Shown here one piece after another: positions 1 to 7,580 of a stretch of 13,038 nucleotides of DNA; position 1 is the stretch's first letter; each line of letters starts with the position of its first letter. The notes under the pieces are model-generated. The model did not search any database, was not told the origin of the DNA, and worked only from the letters and a program-made list of their open reading frames with translations. The translations under genes and the position numbers were made by a program. The stretch is from an uncultured Collinsella sp. Lineage in GTDB: Bacteria > Actinomycetota > Coriobacteriia > Coriobacteriales > Coriobacteriaceae. The DNA lies in contig CAADVE010000027.1 of the NCBI GenBank assembly GCA_900752425.1, positions 1 to 13,038 on the forward strand, given 5' to 3'.

Positions 1-2376
1 CACATGCGTGGCAAAGCCGTAGCAGATGTGGCTCTTGGGGTTGGGAACGTCGGCGCCCAGCTTGTCGGTCGGCTCCAGATACACGTAGCCAAACTCGCAT
101 CCCTCGAGCGCCTTGATGGCGGTCGCGGGATCCTGGGGATACATGCCCTGGCCGGCGACGAGTTCCTGTGCGCGCAGCTGATAGGCGCGACCGTCGTCGT
201 ACTCGATCTTGACGCCGTCGCCGTGGGCGCTCACCGGGGCGGCAGGTGCGGGCTTGCCGGCCTCGACGTCAAGCATGGCATCGCGCAGCAAGAAGGCGGC
301 ACCGCGCACAGCCTCGCCGGTCACGACCGTCTGACGCGAGCCAGACGTGGTGCCGGAGTCGGGAGCGTTTTCGGTGGAGCACTCGCCATTGGCAATGCAG
401 CTCAGCGGCAGACCGCAGGCCTCGGCAACGTCCTGCAAAAAGACCGTGTTGCAGCCCTGGCCGATGTCGGACGTGGCGGCGTAGACCACGGCGTGGCCAT
501 CCTCGACGCGAATCTTGCAGCGACCGGCATCGGGCAGGCCCACGCCCACGCCGGCGTTCTTCATGGCGCAGGCAATGCCGGCGTGTCCGGGATGCGCGTA
601 GTAGGCATCCTTGACCTCGAGCAGCGTCTCCTTAAGCGCCGTGGAGCAGTCGGCAATCTGGCCGTTGGGCAGAACCTCGCCCGGCTCGATGGCGTTACGG
701 TAGCGGATCTCCCACGGATCCAGGCCGACCTTCTCTGCCAGCAAGTCGATCAGGCTCTCGAGCGCAAACTCGGACTGGCAAACGCCAAAGCCGCGGTACG
801 CGCCGGCGGGCGGGTTGTTGGTGTAGTAGCCAAAGCCGCGAATGTCGGTGTTCTGGTACTTGTAGGGGCCGACGGCATGCGTGCAGGCGCGCTCGAGCAC
901 CGGGCCGCACAGCGACGCGTAGGCGCCGGTATCAAAGTTGATCTCGCAATCCAGGCCGGTAAAGTTGCCTTCGGCGTCGCAGCCCAGTGTAAAGGTGCCG
1001 TCCATGGCATGACGCTTGGGATGAAACGCGAGCGACTCGGCACGCGTGAGCTTGCACTTCACAGGACGCTGGAACTTATAGGCAGCAAGCGCGGCCAGGT
1101 GCTGGATCGAAACGTCCTCCTTACCGCCAAAGCCGCCGCCCACGAGCATGGTCTCGACGACCACGCGCTCGGGCTCGTTGTCCCAGCCAAACATGTGGGC
1201 ACACTCTTTGCGCGTGTCGTAGGCACCCTGGTCGGTCGACTGCACCTTGACGCCGTTCTTGTACGGGAAGGCAACGGCGCACTCGGGCTCCAAGAAGGCA
1301 TGCTCGGTAAAGGGCGTGGTAAAGCGCTGCGTCACGGTAAACGCGCTCTCTGCCAGCGCCTTGGCGGCGTCGCCGCGCGTCACGTGACGGCTCTGACACA
1401 CGTTGTCCTTGAGCTCCACCGTGTTGCCGAAGGCAAAGAAGCTGTCATGCAGGCGCGGGGCATCGGCGGCCCTGGCCTCGACAATGCTGCGTACGGGCTC
1501 CAGCGGCTCGTAATCGATCTTTACGAGCTTCTTGGCCTTCTCGAGCGTCGCCTCGTCCTCGGCGACCACCAGCACAATGGCATCGCCCACGCAACGGGTG
1601 ATATCGCCCTGAGCGATCATGACGTCCCAGTCCTGGATAAGGTGGCCGACCTGGTTAACCGGCACGTCCTCGGCGCGCAGGATGCCCACCACACCGGGCA
1701 GGGCCTCGGCCTTGGAGGTATCGATGGAGAGCACGCGGGCGCGCGGATACTTGGAGCGCACGGCACTGGCATAGGTCAGACCCGGCTGATCGAGCTCGTC
1801 GATGTCGTCGGGATACTTGCCCTCGCCGAGCACCTTCTTGCGCACGTCGATACGGAAGGCGCGCTTGCCCACGCCGTAGTCGTCGCCGCGCTCCAAGCCC
1901 TCGTCAATCTGCTTTTCGCCGCGGAGCACCGCAGCGGCCAGCGAAATGCCCTCAATAATCTTCTTGTAGCCGGTGCAACGGCAGACATTGCCGCGAATGG
2001 CGTACTTAATCTGCTCCTCGGTGGGCTCGGGGTCCTCGGCGATGAGCGCCGCACCCGCCATGACCATACCGGGGATGCAAAAGCCGCACTGTACGGCGCC
2101 CACGGCGCCAAAGGCGTACACGAAGGCCTCGCGCACGTCCTCGGGCAGGCCCTCGACGGTCACGATGTTGCGGCCGGCGGCAAGCGCGGTGGTCAGCACG
2201 CAGGCCTTGACGGCCGCACCGTCCACGTGGATGGTGCAGGTACCGCATGCGCCCTCGGAGCAGCCGTCCTTGGCGGAATGGATATGCAGGTCGTCGCGCA
2301 GGTAGCGCAGCAGCGGTTTATTTTGGGTCGTCGTACGCTCGATGCCGTTAACGGTAAAAGTGAATTCCTGTGCCAT
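1..2376 (-). CDS. xdhD: XdhD-type molybdenum hydroxylase (fused 2Fe-2S and Mo-binding subunits), 3' end cut by window edge
   Basis: The start is the ATG at 2376, with GAAGGGAA just upstream; 792 codons lie in the window with no stop. Residues 1-160 are the two [2Fe-2S] domains of the xanthine oxidase family: C39, C44, C47, C59 (plant-ferredoxin type) and C97, C100, C132, C134 (CGFC...CRC). From about residue 180 the molybdopterin subunit follows directly, with GGGFGGK at 413-419, AYRGFG at 526-531 and GQGCNT near 639-644. This Fe-S/Mo fusion without a FAD domain is the E. coli XdhD layout (956 aa), so roughly 70-170 residues are missing, including the C-terminal catalytic Glu region, which cannot be checked. 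It is expected to hydroxylate hypoxanthine, xanthine or a related purine in the cytoplasm. Related proteins are annotated as selenium-dependent hydroxylase or 'selenate reductase Mo subunit'; selenium use cannot be read from sequence. It is the last visible gene of the operon, 12 nt after the polyferredoxin. Confidence 0.9.
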   Translation of the reverse strand, partial: MAQEFTFTVNGIERTTTQNKPLLRYLRDDLHIHSAKDGCSEGACGTCTIHVDGAAVKACVLTTALAAGRNIVTVEGLPEDVREAFVYAFGAVGAVQCGFCIPGMVMAGAALIAEDPEPTEEQIKYAIRGNVCRCTGYKKIIEGISLAAAVLRGEKQIDEGLERGDDYGVGKRAFRIDVRKKVLGEGKYPDDIDELDQPGLTYASAVRSKYPRARVLSIDTSKAEALPGVVGILRAEDVPVNQVGHLIQDWDVMIAQGDITRCVGDAIVLVVAEDEATLEKAKKLVKIDYEPLEPVRSIVEARAADAPRLHDSFFAFGNTVELKDNVCQSRHVTRGDAAKALAESAFTVTQRFTTPFTEHAFLEPECAVAFPYKNGVKVQSTDQGAYDTRKECAHMFGWDNEPERVVVETMLVGGGFGGKEDVSIQHLAALAAYKFQRPVKCKLTRAESLAFHPKRHAMDGTFTLGCDAEGNFTGLDCEINFDTGAYASLCGPVLERACTHAVGPYKYQNTDIRGFGYYTNNPPAGAYRGFGVCQSEFALESLIDLLAEKVGLDPWEIRYRNAIEPGEVLPNGQIADCSTALKETLLEVKDAYYAHPGHAGIACAMKNAGVGVGLPDAGRCKIRVEDGHAVVYAATSDIGQGCNTVFLQDVAEACGLPLSCIANGECSTENAPDSGTTSGSRQTVVTGEAVRGAAFLLRDAMLDVEAGKPAPAAPVSAHGDGVKIEYDDGRAYQLRAQELVAGQGMYPQDPATAIKALEGCEFGYVYLEPTDKLGADVPNPKSHICYGFATHV

Positions 2377-2388
2377 GGTGATTCCCTT

Positions 2389-2868
2389 CTACACGTCGGC
2401 GGCGATGCCGGTGCGGTCGTGGATGGCGCCATGCGGGCAGACGACGGCGCACATGCCGCACGACAGGCAGTCCACGCCGTCGATATGGGCGCAGTTGTCC
2501 TCGATGCGGATTGCGCCGGCAGGGCACTTTTTGGCGCACATGCCGCAACCGATGCAGCTGGTGTCGCAGATCTTGCGCGCAATGGCGCCCTTATCGGTGT
2601 TGTTGCAGCGCACCAGGATGTTCTGGTAGCCGGGAACGAAGGCAATCACGCGCTGCGGGCACGCCATGCCGCACAGGCCACAGCCCGTGCACTTGGAGCG
2701 GTCCACGCGGGCGACGCCGTCGACCAGTGCGATGGCACCGTGGGGGCAGGCCGTGACACAGGCACCACAGCCAATGCAGCCTTCGCTGCAGCGGGCGTCG
2801 CCGCCTGCGGAAGCACAGCCGCTTCCGCAGGCAACGTAGGCCACGTTATGTTGAATGGATTTGGCCAT
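2389..2868 (-). CDS. RnfB-like polyferredoxin with four [4Fe-4S] motifs
   Basis: A 159-residue soluble protein with four complete CxxCxxCxxxCP motifs: C31/34/37/41, C60/63/66/70, C105/108/111/115 and C134/137/140/144. Six further cysteines lie outside them (C14, C18, C27, C88, C101, C126). The spacing, the VRCNNTDKG segment near residue 86 and the CxxxCIGCGMCAKKCPAGAI region resemble the ferredoxin part of RnfB, without RnfB's membrane anchor. There is no signal peptide or membrane segment. It lies 11 nt after ygfK and 12 nt before xdhD, so it is almost certainly co-translated with them. In E. coli the gene next to xdhD is the FAD subunit ygfM; here this electron carrier takes the place. Inference: it relays electrons between the XdhD 2Fe-2S clusters and YgfK or another ferredoxin partner. 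Upstream of the ATG the ribosome site is weak (GGCGAG), which suits translational coupling to ygfK. Confidence 0.9.
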   Translation of the reverse strand: MAKSIQHNVAYVACGSGCASAGGDARCSEGCIGCGACVTACPHGAIALVDGVARVDRSKCTGCGLCGMACPQRVIAFVPGYQNILVRCNNTDKGAIARKICDTSCIGCGMCAKKCPAGAIRIEDNCAHIDGVDCLSCGMCAVVCPHGAIHDRTGIAADV

Positions 2869-2879
2869 AAGAGACTCGC

Positions 2880-5879
2880 CTATTTCTTAAGAAGGTACGA
2901 ATAGTTGTCGCGCACAGCCCTGATGGTCAGGCGGACGGCCTCGGGAAGACCGGTGTTGACGGCATCGACCGAGACGGTGCGGACCGTGCCGGCGACGCGG
3001 ACCTTAAAGTGATCATCGTCCACGGCCAGGAAGCCCTCGTTCTCGGAGTTCTCCATGTCCTTCTCGCTCCAGAACAGGGTGAGCTTGTCCTTATAGGGAC
3101 GACCCTCCTGGTAGGGGCAGAACACGGCGCAGTTGCCGCACTCGTTGCACATGCCATCGACGTGGACGACCTGATGCTTGGCCAGGCCCGGCACCTTAAT
3201 GGCCACGTTGGCGCGGTTGGGGCACACGTCACAGCAGACCTCGCACACCGAGCCGCAGCCCAGGCAGCGAGTCTTGGTGCAGTTGCGCTTGTCACGGCAC
3301 AGCGACCCCTTACGCTCGTAGCAGGTGTCCTCGCGACCGGCCTGTTCGTTGCAGTCGGCGTACTTGTTAAAGTCAACGCCGGCGATAGCACGGGCGACCT
3401 CGGCGGCGTCGGCAATAGCCTCAACCACGGTGGCAGGACCGCGACGGCAGTCGCCCGCAGCCCAGACGCCCTCGACGCCGGTGGATGTGGCGGCAAGACG
3501 GCCGCGACGGTCGTGCTCGACGCCCGCGGCGTCGTACAGGCTGGCATCGATGCCCTCGCCCACGGCGCAGATCACCGTGGTGGCGGAAAGCTCGACAGTC
3601 TCGCCCGTGGCGACGGGGCTGCGACGGCCGCTTGCATCCGGCTCGCCAAGCTCCATAACGTCGCAGGTCAGCACGGCGCCGTTAAGTGCCTTGGGCGCCA
3701 GCAGCTCGCAGAACTCAACGCCATCGGCAAGAGCAAGATCGAGCTCTTCCTCGTCGGCGGGCATCTGCTTCTTGGTGCGGCGATACACCAGGCGCACGTT
3801 CTTCACACCAGCCAGGCGCTTGGCCACGCGGGCCGCATCCATGGCGGTGTTGCCGGCGCCAATGACTACGCCATCCTCGCCCAGCTCGAGCTTCTCGCCC
3901 TTCTTGGCGGCCTCGAGGAACTCCAGCACGTCGAGCTCGGCACCCTCTCCCAGGCCCGCAGAGCCGGGCATCCAGGCACCGGTGGCCACGACCACGTCGG
4001 TAAAGCCCTGGGCCTTGAGCTCGTCGATGGACTCCACGCGAGCATTGAGCTGCACCTTGGCGCCAAAGGCCAGGCAGAGCTCGGCGTCGTGGGAGATATC
4101 GTCGCTGGCGATACGGAACTCGGGGATCACGTGACGGACCACGCCGCCGAGCGAGTCGCGGGCCTCGAAGATGGTGACGGGCACGCCGGCGCGCGTCAGG
4201 AAGAACGCCGTCGCCAGTCCGGCCGGGCCGCCGCCGATAACGGCAACGTTGTGCTCGCCGTCGTTGGCGATGGCCTGGGTGCGCAGCTTGGGCAGCACGG
4301 CAGTCAGGGCCTCGCGGGCGGCCTTGAGCTTGCTGGCGCGAATCTGGGCGCCCTCGGGCTCGTAGAACGCACGCTCGCAGGCACGGCCGCAGGGATGCGG
4401 GCAGATGGTGCCGGTAATGAACGGCAGGGCGTTGCGCTCGATGATGATGTTGAGTGCGTCCTCGTAGCGACCCTCGTCGACAGCCGCCAAGTAGGCGGGA
4501 ATATCCTGCTGGATAGGGCAGCTCGTGCGGCACGGCGTGGTAAAGCAGTCGGAAAGCGGGCTCTTGCCGGCGACCTTGCGGTCGGGCAGCGGACGCAGCA
4601 GCTTCTTGTAGAGCGGGTTGGTGAGCGAGTCGTTCTGGATCGCCGTCACGGCCTCGAGAGAGACGCCCGCGAACGGCTTGCCATCCAGGTCGGTAAACTC
4701 GCCAGCCATCTGGCTAAAGCGCTCGTAGCCACCGGGCTTGAGCACGTCGGTCGCCAGGGTGACGGGCCAAATACCGGCATCGTACAGGGCGCGGATGTTG
4801 TAGACCGTGGCACCGCCGGAGTAGCTGATGCGCAGCTTGCCATCGAACTGCTCGGTAATGCGACGGGCGGCCTCGATGGTCAGCGAGAACAGCGAACGGC
4901 CGGACATGTACATCTCGGTGGAAGGCAGCTCGTTTCTCGTCACGTCGACGGGGAAGGTGTTTGTGAGCTTGACGCCAAACTCCAAACCGCGCTCGGCGCA
5001 CAGGGCAATCAGGCGCTCGAACATGGGTACGGCGTCGGCCCACTGCAGGTCCTCGCGGAAGTGCGTGTCATCGAAGACGATGTAGTCAAAGCCCAGCTCG
5101 TTGAGGCGCTGACGTGCAAACTCATAGCCCAGCAGCGTGGGGTTGCACTTGATGTAGGTGTTGAGGCCCTTCTCGGTGATCAGATAGGTCGCGATGCGCT
5201 CGATCTCCGCCGGTGGGCAGCCGTGCAGGGTGGACTCGGTGATGGAGTTGGAGACGCGTGCCGGGATGGACTCGACAAACGCGGCGTCGACATGCTCAAA
5301 CTTGTCCAGGTTGGCGAGCGCCCAGGCACGGCACTCGTTCCAGACGTCAGAGCCGCTGGCGTCCTTCATGCCCTCGATGTAGGCGTCGACCTTGGGGCTC
5401 TTGATGCCCTCCAGGTCATAGCCCACGGACATGTTGAAGACAAAACCGTCCGGGCTTCCCAGGCCGTACTCGCGAGCGATGAGGTGGCAGGCGAACCATG
5501 CCTTCACGTACTCGGCAAAGGCCTGCGGAACCTCGAGCTCGGTCGACCACTCGCAGTTGTAGCACTCGTCCTGCGCCACGATGCAGGGCTTGTTCACACA
5601 CTTGGAGAGCTCCTCGCCGTCCATAACCTGGACGGTCTTGAGCTCAAAGAAGCGGGAACCGGCCACATAAGAGGCCACGATGTTCTGGGCAAGCTGCGTG
5701 TTGGGGCCAGCGGCCGGGCCAAACGGGGTCTCGATGCGCTCGTCAAAAATGGGAAGCGCGCCCTCCTGGTTGGTCGTGACCATCTTGCGCACGCCAAAGA
5801 TGGCGCCCTGAGTCTTGTGCTCCTCGATGATCCAGTTCATCAGCTGCGAAAACGGGATCGGCCTCATGATGTCGCTCAT
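2880..5879 (-). CDS. ygfK: YgfK-type flavin/iron-sulfur oxidoreductase of the purine catabolism cluster
   Basis: The chosen start is the ATG at 5879 (MSDIMRPIPF), preceded by AGAGGAG, giving 999 residues (E. coli YgfK about 1030). An ATG 16 codons earlier lacks a ribosome site. Residues 1-430 resemble a dihydroorotate/dihydropyrimidine dehydrogenase barrel: HGCPP with C221, IKCNP with K244, and a SYSGGATVYN...DAGIWPVTLAT phosphate-binding-like segment. Residues about 446-505 hold the GltD-type Fe-S region (CFTTPCRTSCP, CPHPCGRAC). A FAD Rossmann motif GGGPAG is near 550, an NAD(P)H motif GAGNTAMDAARVAKR near 670, and AAGDCRRGPATVVEA near 805. C-terminal clusters follow: CLGCGSVCEVCCDVCP near 870 and CNECGNCAVFCP near 910. 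Homologues are annotated as putative selenate reductase subunit, and ygfK is tied to anaerobic purine and uric acid use. The likely role is electron transfer between NAD(P)H and ferredoxin, coupled to reduction of a purine-derived ring; that last step is inference. Confidence 0.92.
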   Translation of the reverse strand: MSDIMRPIPFSQLMNWIIEEHKTQGAIFGVRKMVTTNQEGALPIFDERIETPFGPAAGPNTQLAQNIVASYVAGSRFFELKTVQVMDGEELSKCVNKPCIVAQDECYNCEWSTELEVPQAFAEYVKAWFACHLIAREYGLGSPDGFVFNMSVGYDLEGIKSPKVDAYIEGMKDASGSDVWNECRAWALANLDKFEHVDAAFVESIPARVSNSITESTLHGCPPAEIERIATYLITEKGLNTYIKCNPTLLGYEFARQRLNELGFDYIVFDDTHFREDLQWADAVPMFERLIALCAERGLEFGVKLTNTFPVDVTRNELPSTEMYMSGRSLFSLTIEAARRITEQFDGKLRISYSGGATVYNIRALYDAGIWPVTLATDVLKPGGYERFSQMAGEFTDLDGKPFAGVSLEAVTAIQNDSLTNPLYKKLLRPLPDRKVAGKSPLSDCFTTPCRTSCPIQQDIPAYLAAVDEGRYEDALNIIIERNALPFITGTICPHPCGRACERAFYEPEGAQIRASKLKAAREALTAVLPKLRTQAIANDGEHNVAVIGGGPAGLATAFFLTRAGVPVTIFEARDSLGGVVRHVIPEFRIASDDISHDAELCLAFGAKVQLNARVESIDELKAQGFTDVVVATGAWMPGSAGLGEGAELDVLEFLEAAKKGEKLELGEDGVVIGAGNTAMDAARVAKRLAGVKNVRLVYRRTKKQMPADEEELDLALADGVEFCELLAPKALNGAVLTCDVMELGEPDASGRRSPVATGETVELSATTVICAVGEGIDASLYDAAGVEHDRRGRLAATSTGVEGVWAAGDCRRGPATVVEAIADAAEVARAIAGVDFNKYADCNEQAGREDTCYERKGSLCRDKRNCTKTRCLGCGSVCEVCCDVCPNRANVAIKVPGLAKHQVVHVDGMCNECGNCAVFCPYQEGRPYKDKLTLFWSEKDMENSENEGFLAVDDDHFKVRVAGTVRTVSVDAVNTGLPEAVRLTIRAVRDNYSYLLKK

Positions 5880-6028
5880 AATGAGCTCCTCTCTGTAACG
5901 CCCGGCGAGACCGCGCGGCGGGCGCAAATACGGTGTAGCGCTAGCACAGCGCCGGCGACCCCGCGGAGGCCGCCTATGCGCGCGTCAGATGCGGCGAAAC
6001 ATCCGACGCGCGCGAATCTACTTGTGAA
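5880..6028 (-). other. ssnA-ygfK leader with 36-nt hairpin at 5978-6013
   Basis: This 149-nt spacer is GC-rich and self-complementary. The best structure pairs GCGCGCGTC (5978-5986) with GACGCGCGC (6005-6013). After one mismatch, an inner GATG/CATC pairing (5988-5991 with 6000-6003) closes an 8-nt loop. It starts 16 nt after the ssnA stop on the transcribed strand. No U-run follows on the minus strand, so it is not a standard terminator; a 3'-end stabiliser or partial attenuator is more likely. A weaker CGCCCG/CGGGCG pairing lies nearer ygfK. No gene was found in the spacer. Confidence 0.6.
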
Positions 6029-7384
6029 TTAGTAGGCGCGATCGTTGAGCGTGCTCCAGAGCTTCTTGGACTCAGCCATGGTCCACGCGTTGATCTTGTC
6101 CTCATCAATGCCAACGAACTCGCGATCCTTGTACAGGACGCGGCCGTTGATGATGGTAGTGCGGCAGTTTTTGCCCATCATGCCAAAGAGCATGTGGCCG
6201 TCGATGTTCTCCTCGCTCAGCGGCGTAAAGGGCTTATAGTCCATGACGATGACGTCGGCGGCAGCGCCGGCCTCGAGCACACCGAGCTTGCGATCGAAGT
6301 ACTTGCTCGCCATCTTGGCGTTGTTCTCGAACAGCATCGTCATGGCCTCGCACCAGCCCACGTTGGGCATAGCGGCGTTGTGGCGCTGAATGATCAGGAA
6401 GACCTTGAGGCTCTCGAGCATATCGTGGGTGTAGGCGTCGGTGCCCATGCACACGGGGATGCCGCGGCGGAAGAACTCGAGCACGGGGGCGCAGCCCACG
6501 GCGTTGCCCATATTGGATTCGGGGTTGTTGACGAGCCAGGTGCCGGACTCCTTGACGATATCCATCTCGGCGGGCGTCACGTGGATGCAGTGGCCGAGCA
6601 TGGTGTCGGGACCCAGCAGGTTGTGCTGCAGCAGGCGCTCGACGGGGCTGATGCCACCGCGGTTGAGGCGGGAATCCCACACGTCATTCATGCCCTCGCA
6701 CACGTGGATGTGGAAACCGGTCAGGCCGTTGTTGGCCTCGGCCATCTTATCCATGGTCTCGTCCGACAGCGTAAAGGTGGCGTGACCGCCAAACATCGCG
6801 GCGATCATGTGGTTGTCGTTATCGCGACGCTCCTTGGCGGCCCACTGGGCAAACTCGGCGTTCTCGGCAATAGCCTGGTCGCACTTTTCCTGGCCACGGC
6901 GGTCGGAGACCTCGTAGCACAGGCACGAACGCATGCCCAGCTCCTGAGCGGCGTCCTTAATGGTAAAGAGGCTGCCCGGAATCTCGCAGAAGCTCGCATG
7001 GTGATCGAAAATCGTGGTGACGCCGTCGCGGATGGAATCCAGAATCGTGGCATAGGCGCTGGCCTTGGTGCCGTCGAGCGTCAGGTTGTCGTCGATCTTC
7101 CACCACTGCTGCTCAAGATTCTCCAGGAAGTTGGTGGGGTTGCAGCCCTTAATGGCAAGGCCGCGGGCAAGACCCGAGTAGATGTGGGTGTGGCAGTTGA
7201 TAAGTCCGGGCATGATGAGGTTGCCCTGGGCGTCGACGTACTCGGCATCCGGGTACTTGGCCTTGAGCTCGCGCTCGGGGCCCACTTCGACGATCGTATC
7301 TCCGTCAATGGCGACCGCACCGTTGGGAATGAACGGAGTCTGAGCGTTGCGGGTAAAGACGGAACCGTTAGCGACCAGAAGCAT
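6029..7384 (-). CDS. ssnA: SsnA-type metal-dependent amidohydrolase / aminohydrolase
   Basis: The start is the ATG at 7384, with AAGGGAG seven or so bases upstream; the ATG at 7402 overlaps that ribosome site and is less likely. The 451-residue product matches the length of E. coli SsnA (about 442). It is an amidohydrolase-superfamily protein close to guanine deaminase and atrazine chlorohydrolase. Metal and catalytic residues are present in order: HTH at 65-67, FHIHVCE with H227 and E230, GHCIH with H265, and GTD with D316. No key residue is missing. SsnA is a marker of clusters with ygfK and xdhD and has been tied to selenium-dependent hydroxylase systems and to anaerobic purine breakdown. 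It probably hydrolyses a C-N bond in a purine or an opened-ring intermediate in the cytoplasm; the exact substrate cannot be read here. It is the second gene of the operon, with a structured 196-nt leader behind the permease. Confidence 0.92.
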   Translation of the reverse strand: MLLVANGSVFTRNAQTPFIPNGAVAIDGDTIVEVGPERELKAKYPDAEYVDAQGNLIMPGLINCHTHIYSGLARGLAIKGCNPTNFLENLEQQWWKIDDNLTLDGTKASAYATILDSIRDGVTTIFDHHASFCEIPGSLFTIKDAAQELGMRSCLCYEVSDRRGQEKCDQAIAENAEFAQWAAKERRDNDNHMIAAMFGGHATFTLSDETMDKMAEANNGLTGFHIHVCEGMNDVWDSRLNRGGISPVERLLQHNLLGPDTMLGHCIHVTPAEMDIVKESGTWLVNNPESNMGNAVGCAPVLEFFRRGIPVCMGTDAYTHDMLESLKVFLIIQRHNAAMPNVGWCEAMTMLFENNAKMASKYFDRKLGVLEAGAAADVIVMDYKPFTPLSEENIDGHMLFGMMGKNCRTTIINGRVLYKDREFVGIDEDKINAWTMAESKKLWSTLNDRAY

Positions 7385-7441
7385 AAATGCTCCCTTCAAC
7401 ATCAGGGGCGGGGTTTGACACCTCTGACATGGCGGAAGTGC

Positions 7442-7512
7442 GAAGCGCCGGCCTACACCGGAAACGGGCCCTCTCCCGTCAACGCTTCACCAAAGGGACG
7501 AGCCCTTTGAAG
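7442..7512 (-). promoter_or_regulatory. Possible structured RNA (riboswitch-like three-way junction) in the ssnA leader
   Basis: On the minus-strand transcript, GAAGCG (7488-7483) can pair with CGCTTC (7447-7442). This encloses two hairpins: CGGG/CCCG (7478-7475 with 7468-7465) and CCGG/CCGG (7461-7458 with 7451-7448), giving a 47-nt three-way junction. The strand used for the closing stem can instead pair upstream: TGAAG (7489-7485) with CTTCA (7512-7508), stacked on the AAGGG/CCCTT hairpin (7497-7493 with 7507-7503). The two folds exclude each other. It lies about 58 nt before the ssnA start. It does not match the purine riboswitch core or any class I can recognise, so it is a candidate only. 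Confidence 0.3.
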
Positions 7513-7532
7513 TGCGGCTTGGCGCCGCATGG

Positions 7533-7564
7533 CGCCGGCGGACGAGGCGATGCGTCCGCCGGCG
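7533..7564 (-). other. 12-bp perfect hairpin after the permease stop
   Basis: CGCCGGCGGACG (7533-7544) and CGTCCGCCGGCG (7553-7564) form a perfect 12-bp stem with an 8-nt loop. It begins 16 nt downstream of the permease stop on the minus strand. No U-tract follows, and a further 6-bp hairpin (TGCGGC/GCCGCA, 7513-7529) comes next. It probably marks the permease 3' end for mRNA processing or stability, or partly terminates transcription so that the permease and the enzymes are expressed at different levels. Confidence 0.6.
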
Positions 7565-7580
7565 AATAGCACCGAATTGG

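Noticed and set aside
1..2376. Selenocysteine codon in the XdhD-type hydroxylase
   Set aside because: No in-frame TGA exists in the visible part. Selenium in this enzyme class is a labile non-selenocysteine ligand, so sequence cannot show it.
4..2904. 966-codon open frame on the plus strand, antisense to xdhD and the ferredoxin gene
   Set aside because: It mirrors the codon bias of the minus-strand genes, has an Ala/Gly/Val-rich low-information product, no recognisable domain and no ribosome site. The minus strand holds clear catalytic motifs.
3009..6032. 1007-codon open frame on the plus strand, antisense to ygfK
   Set aside because: Shadow frame of a GC-rich gene; no domain is visible, while ygfK on the other strand has complete FAD, NAD(P)H and Fe-S motifs.
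6194..7510. 438-codon plus-strand frame antisense to ssnA
   Set aside because: Shadow of ssnA with no family features and no ribosome site.
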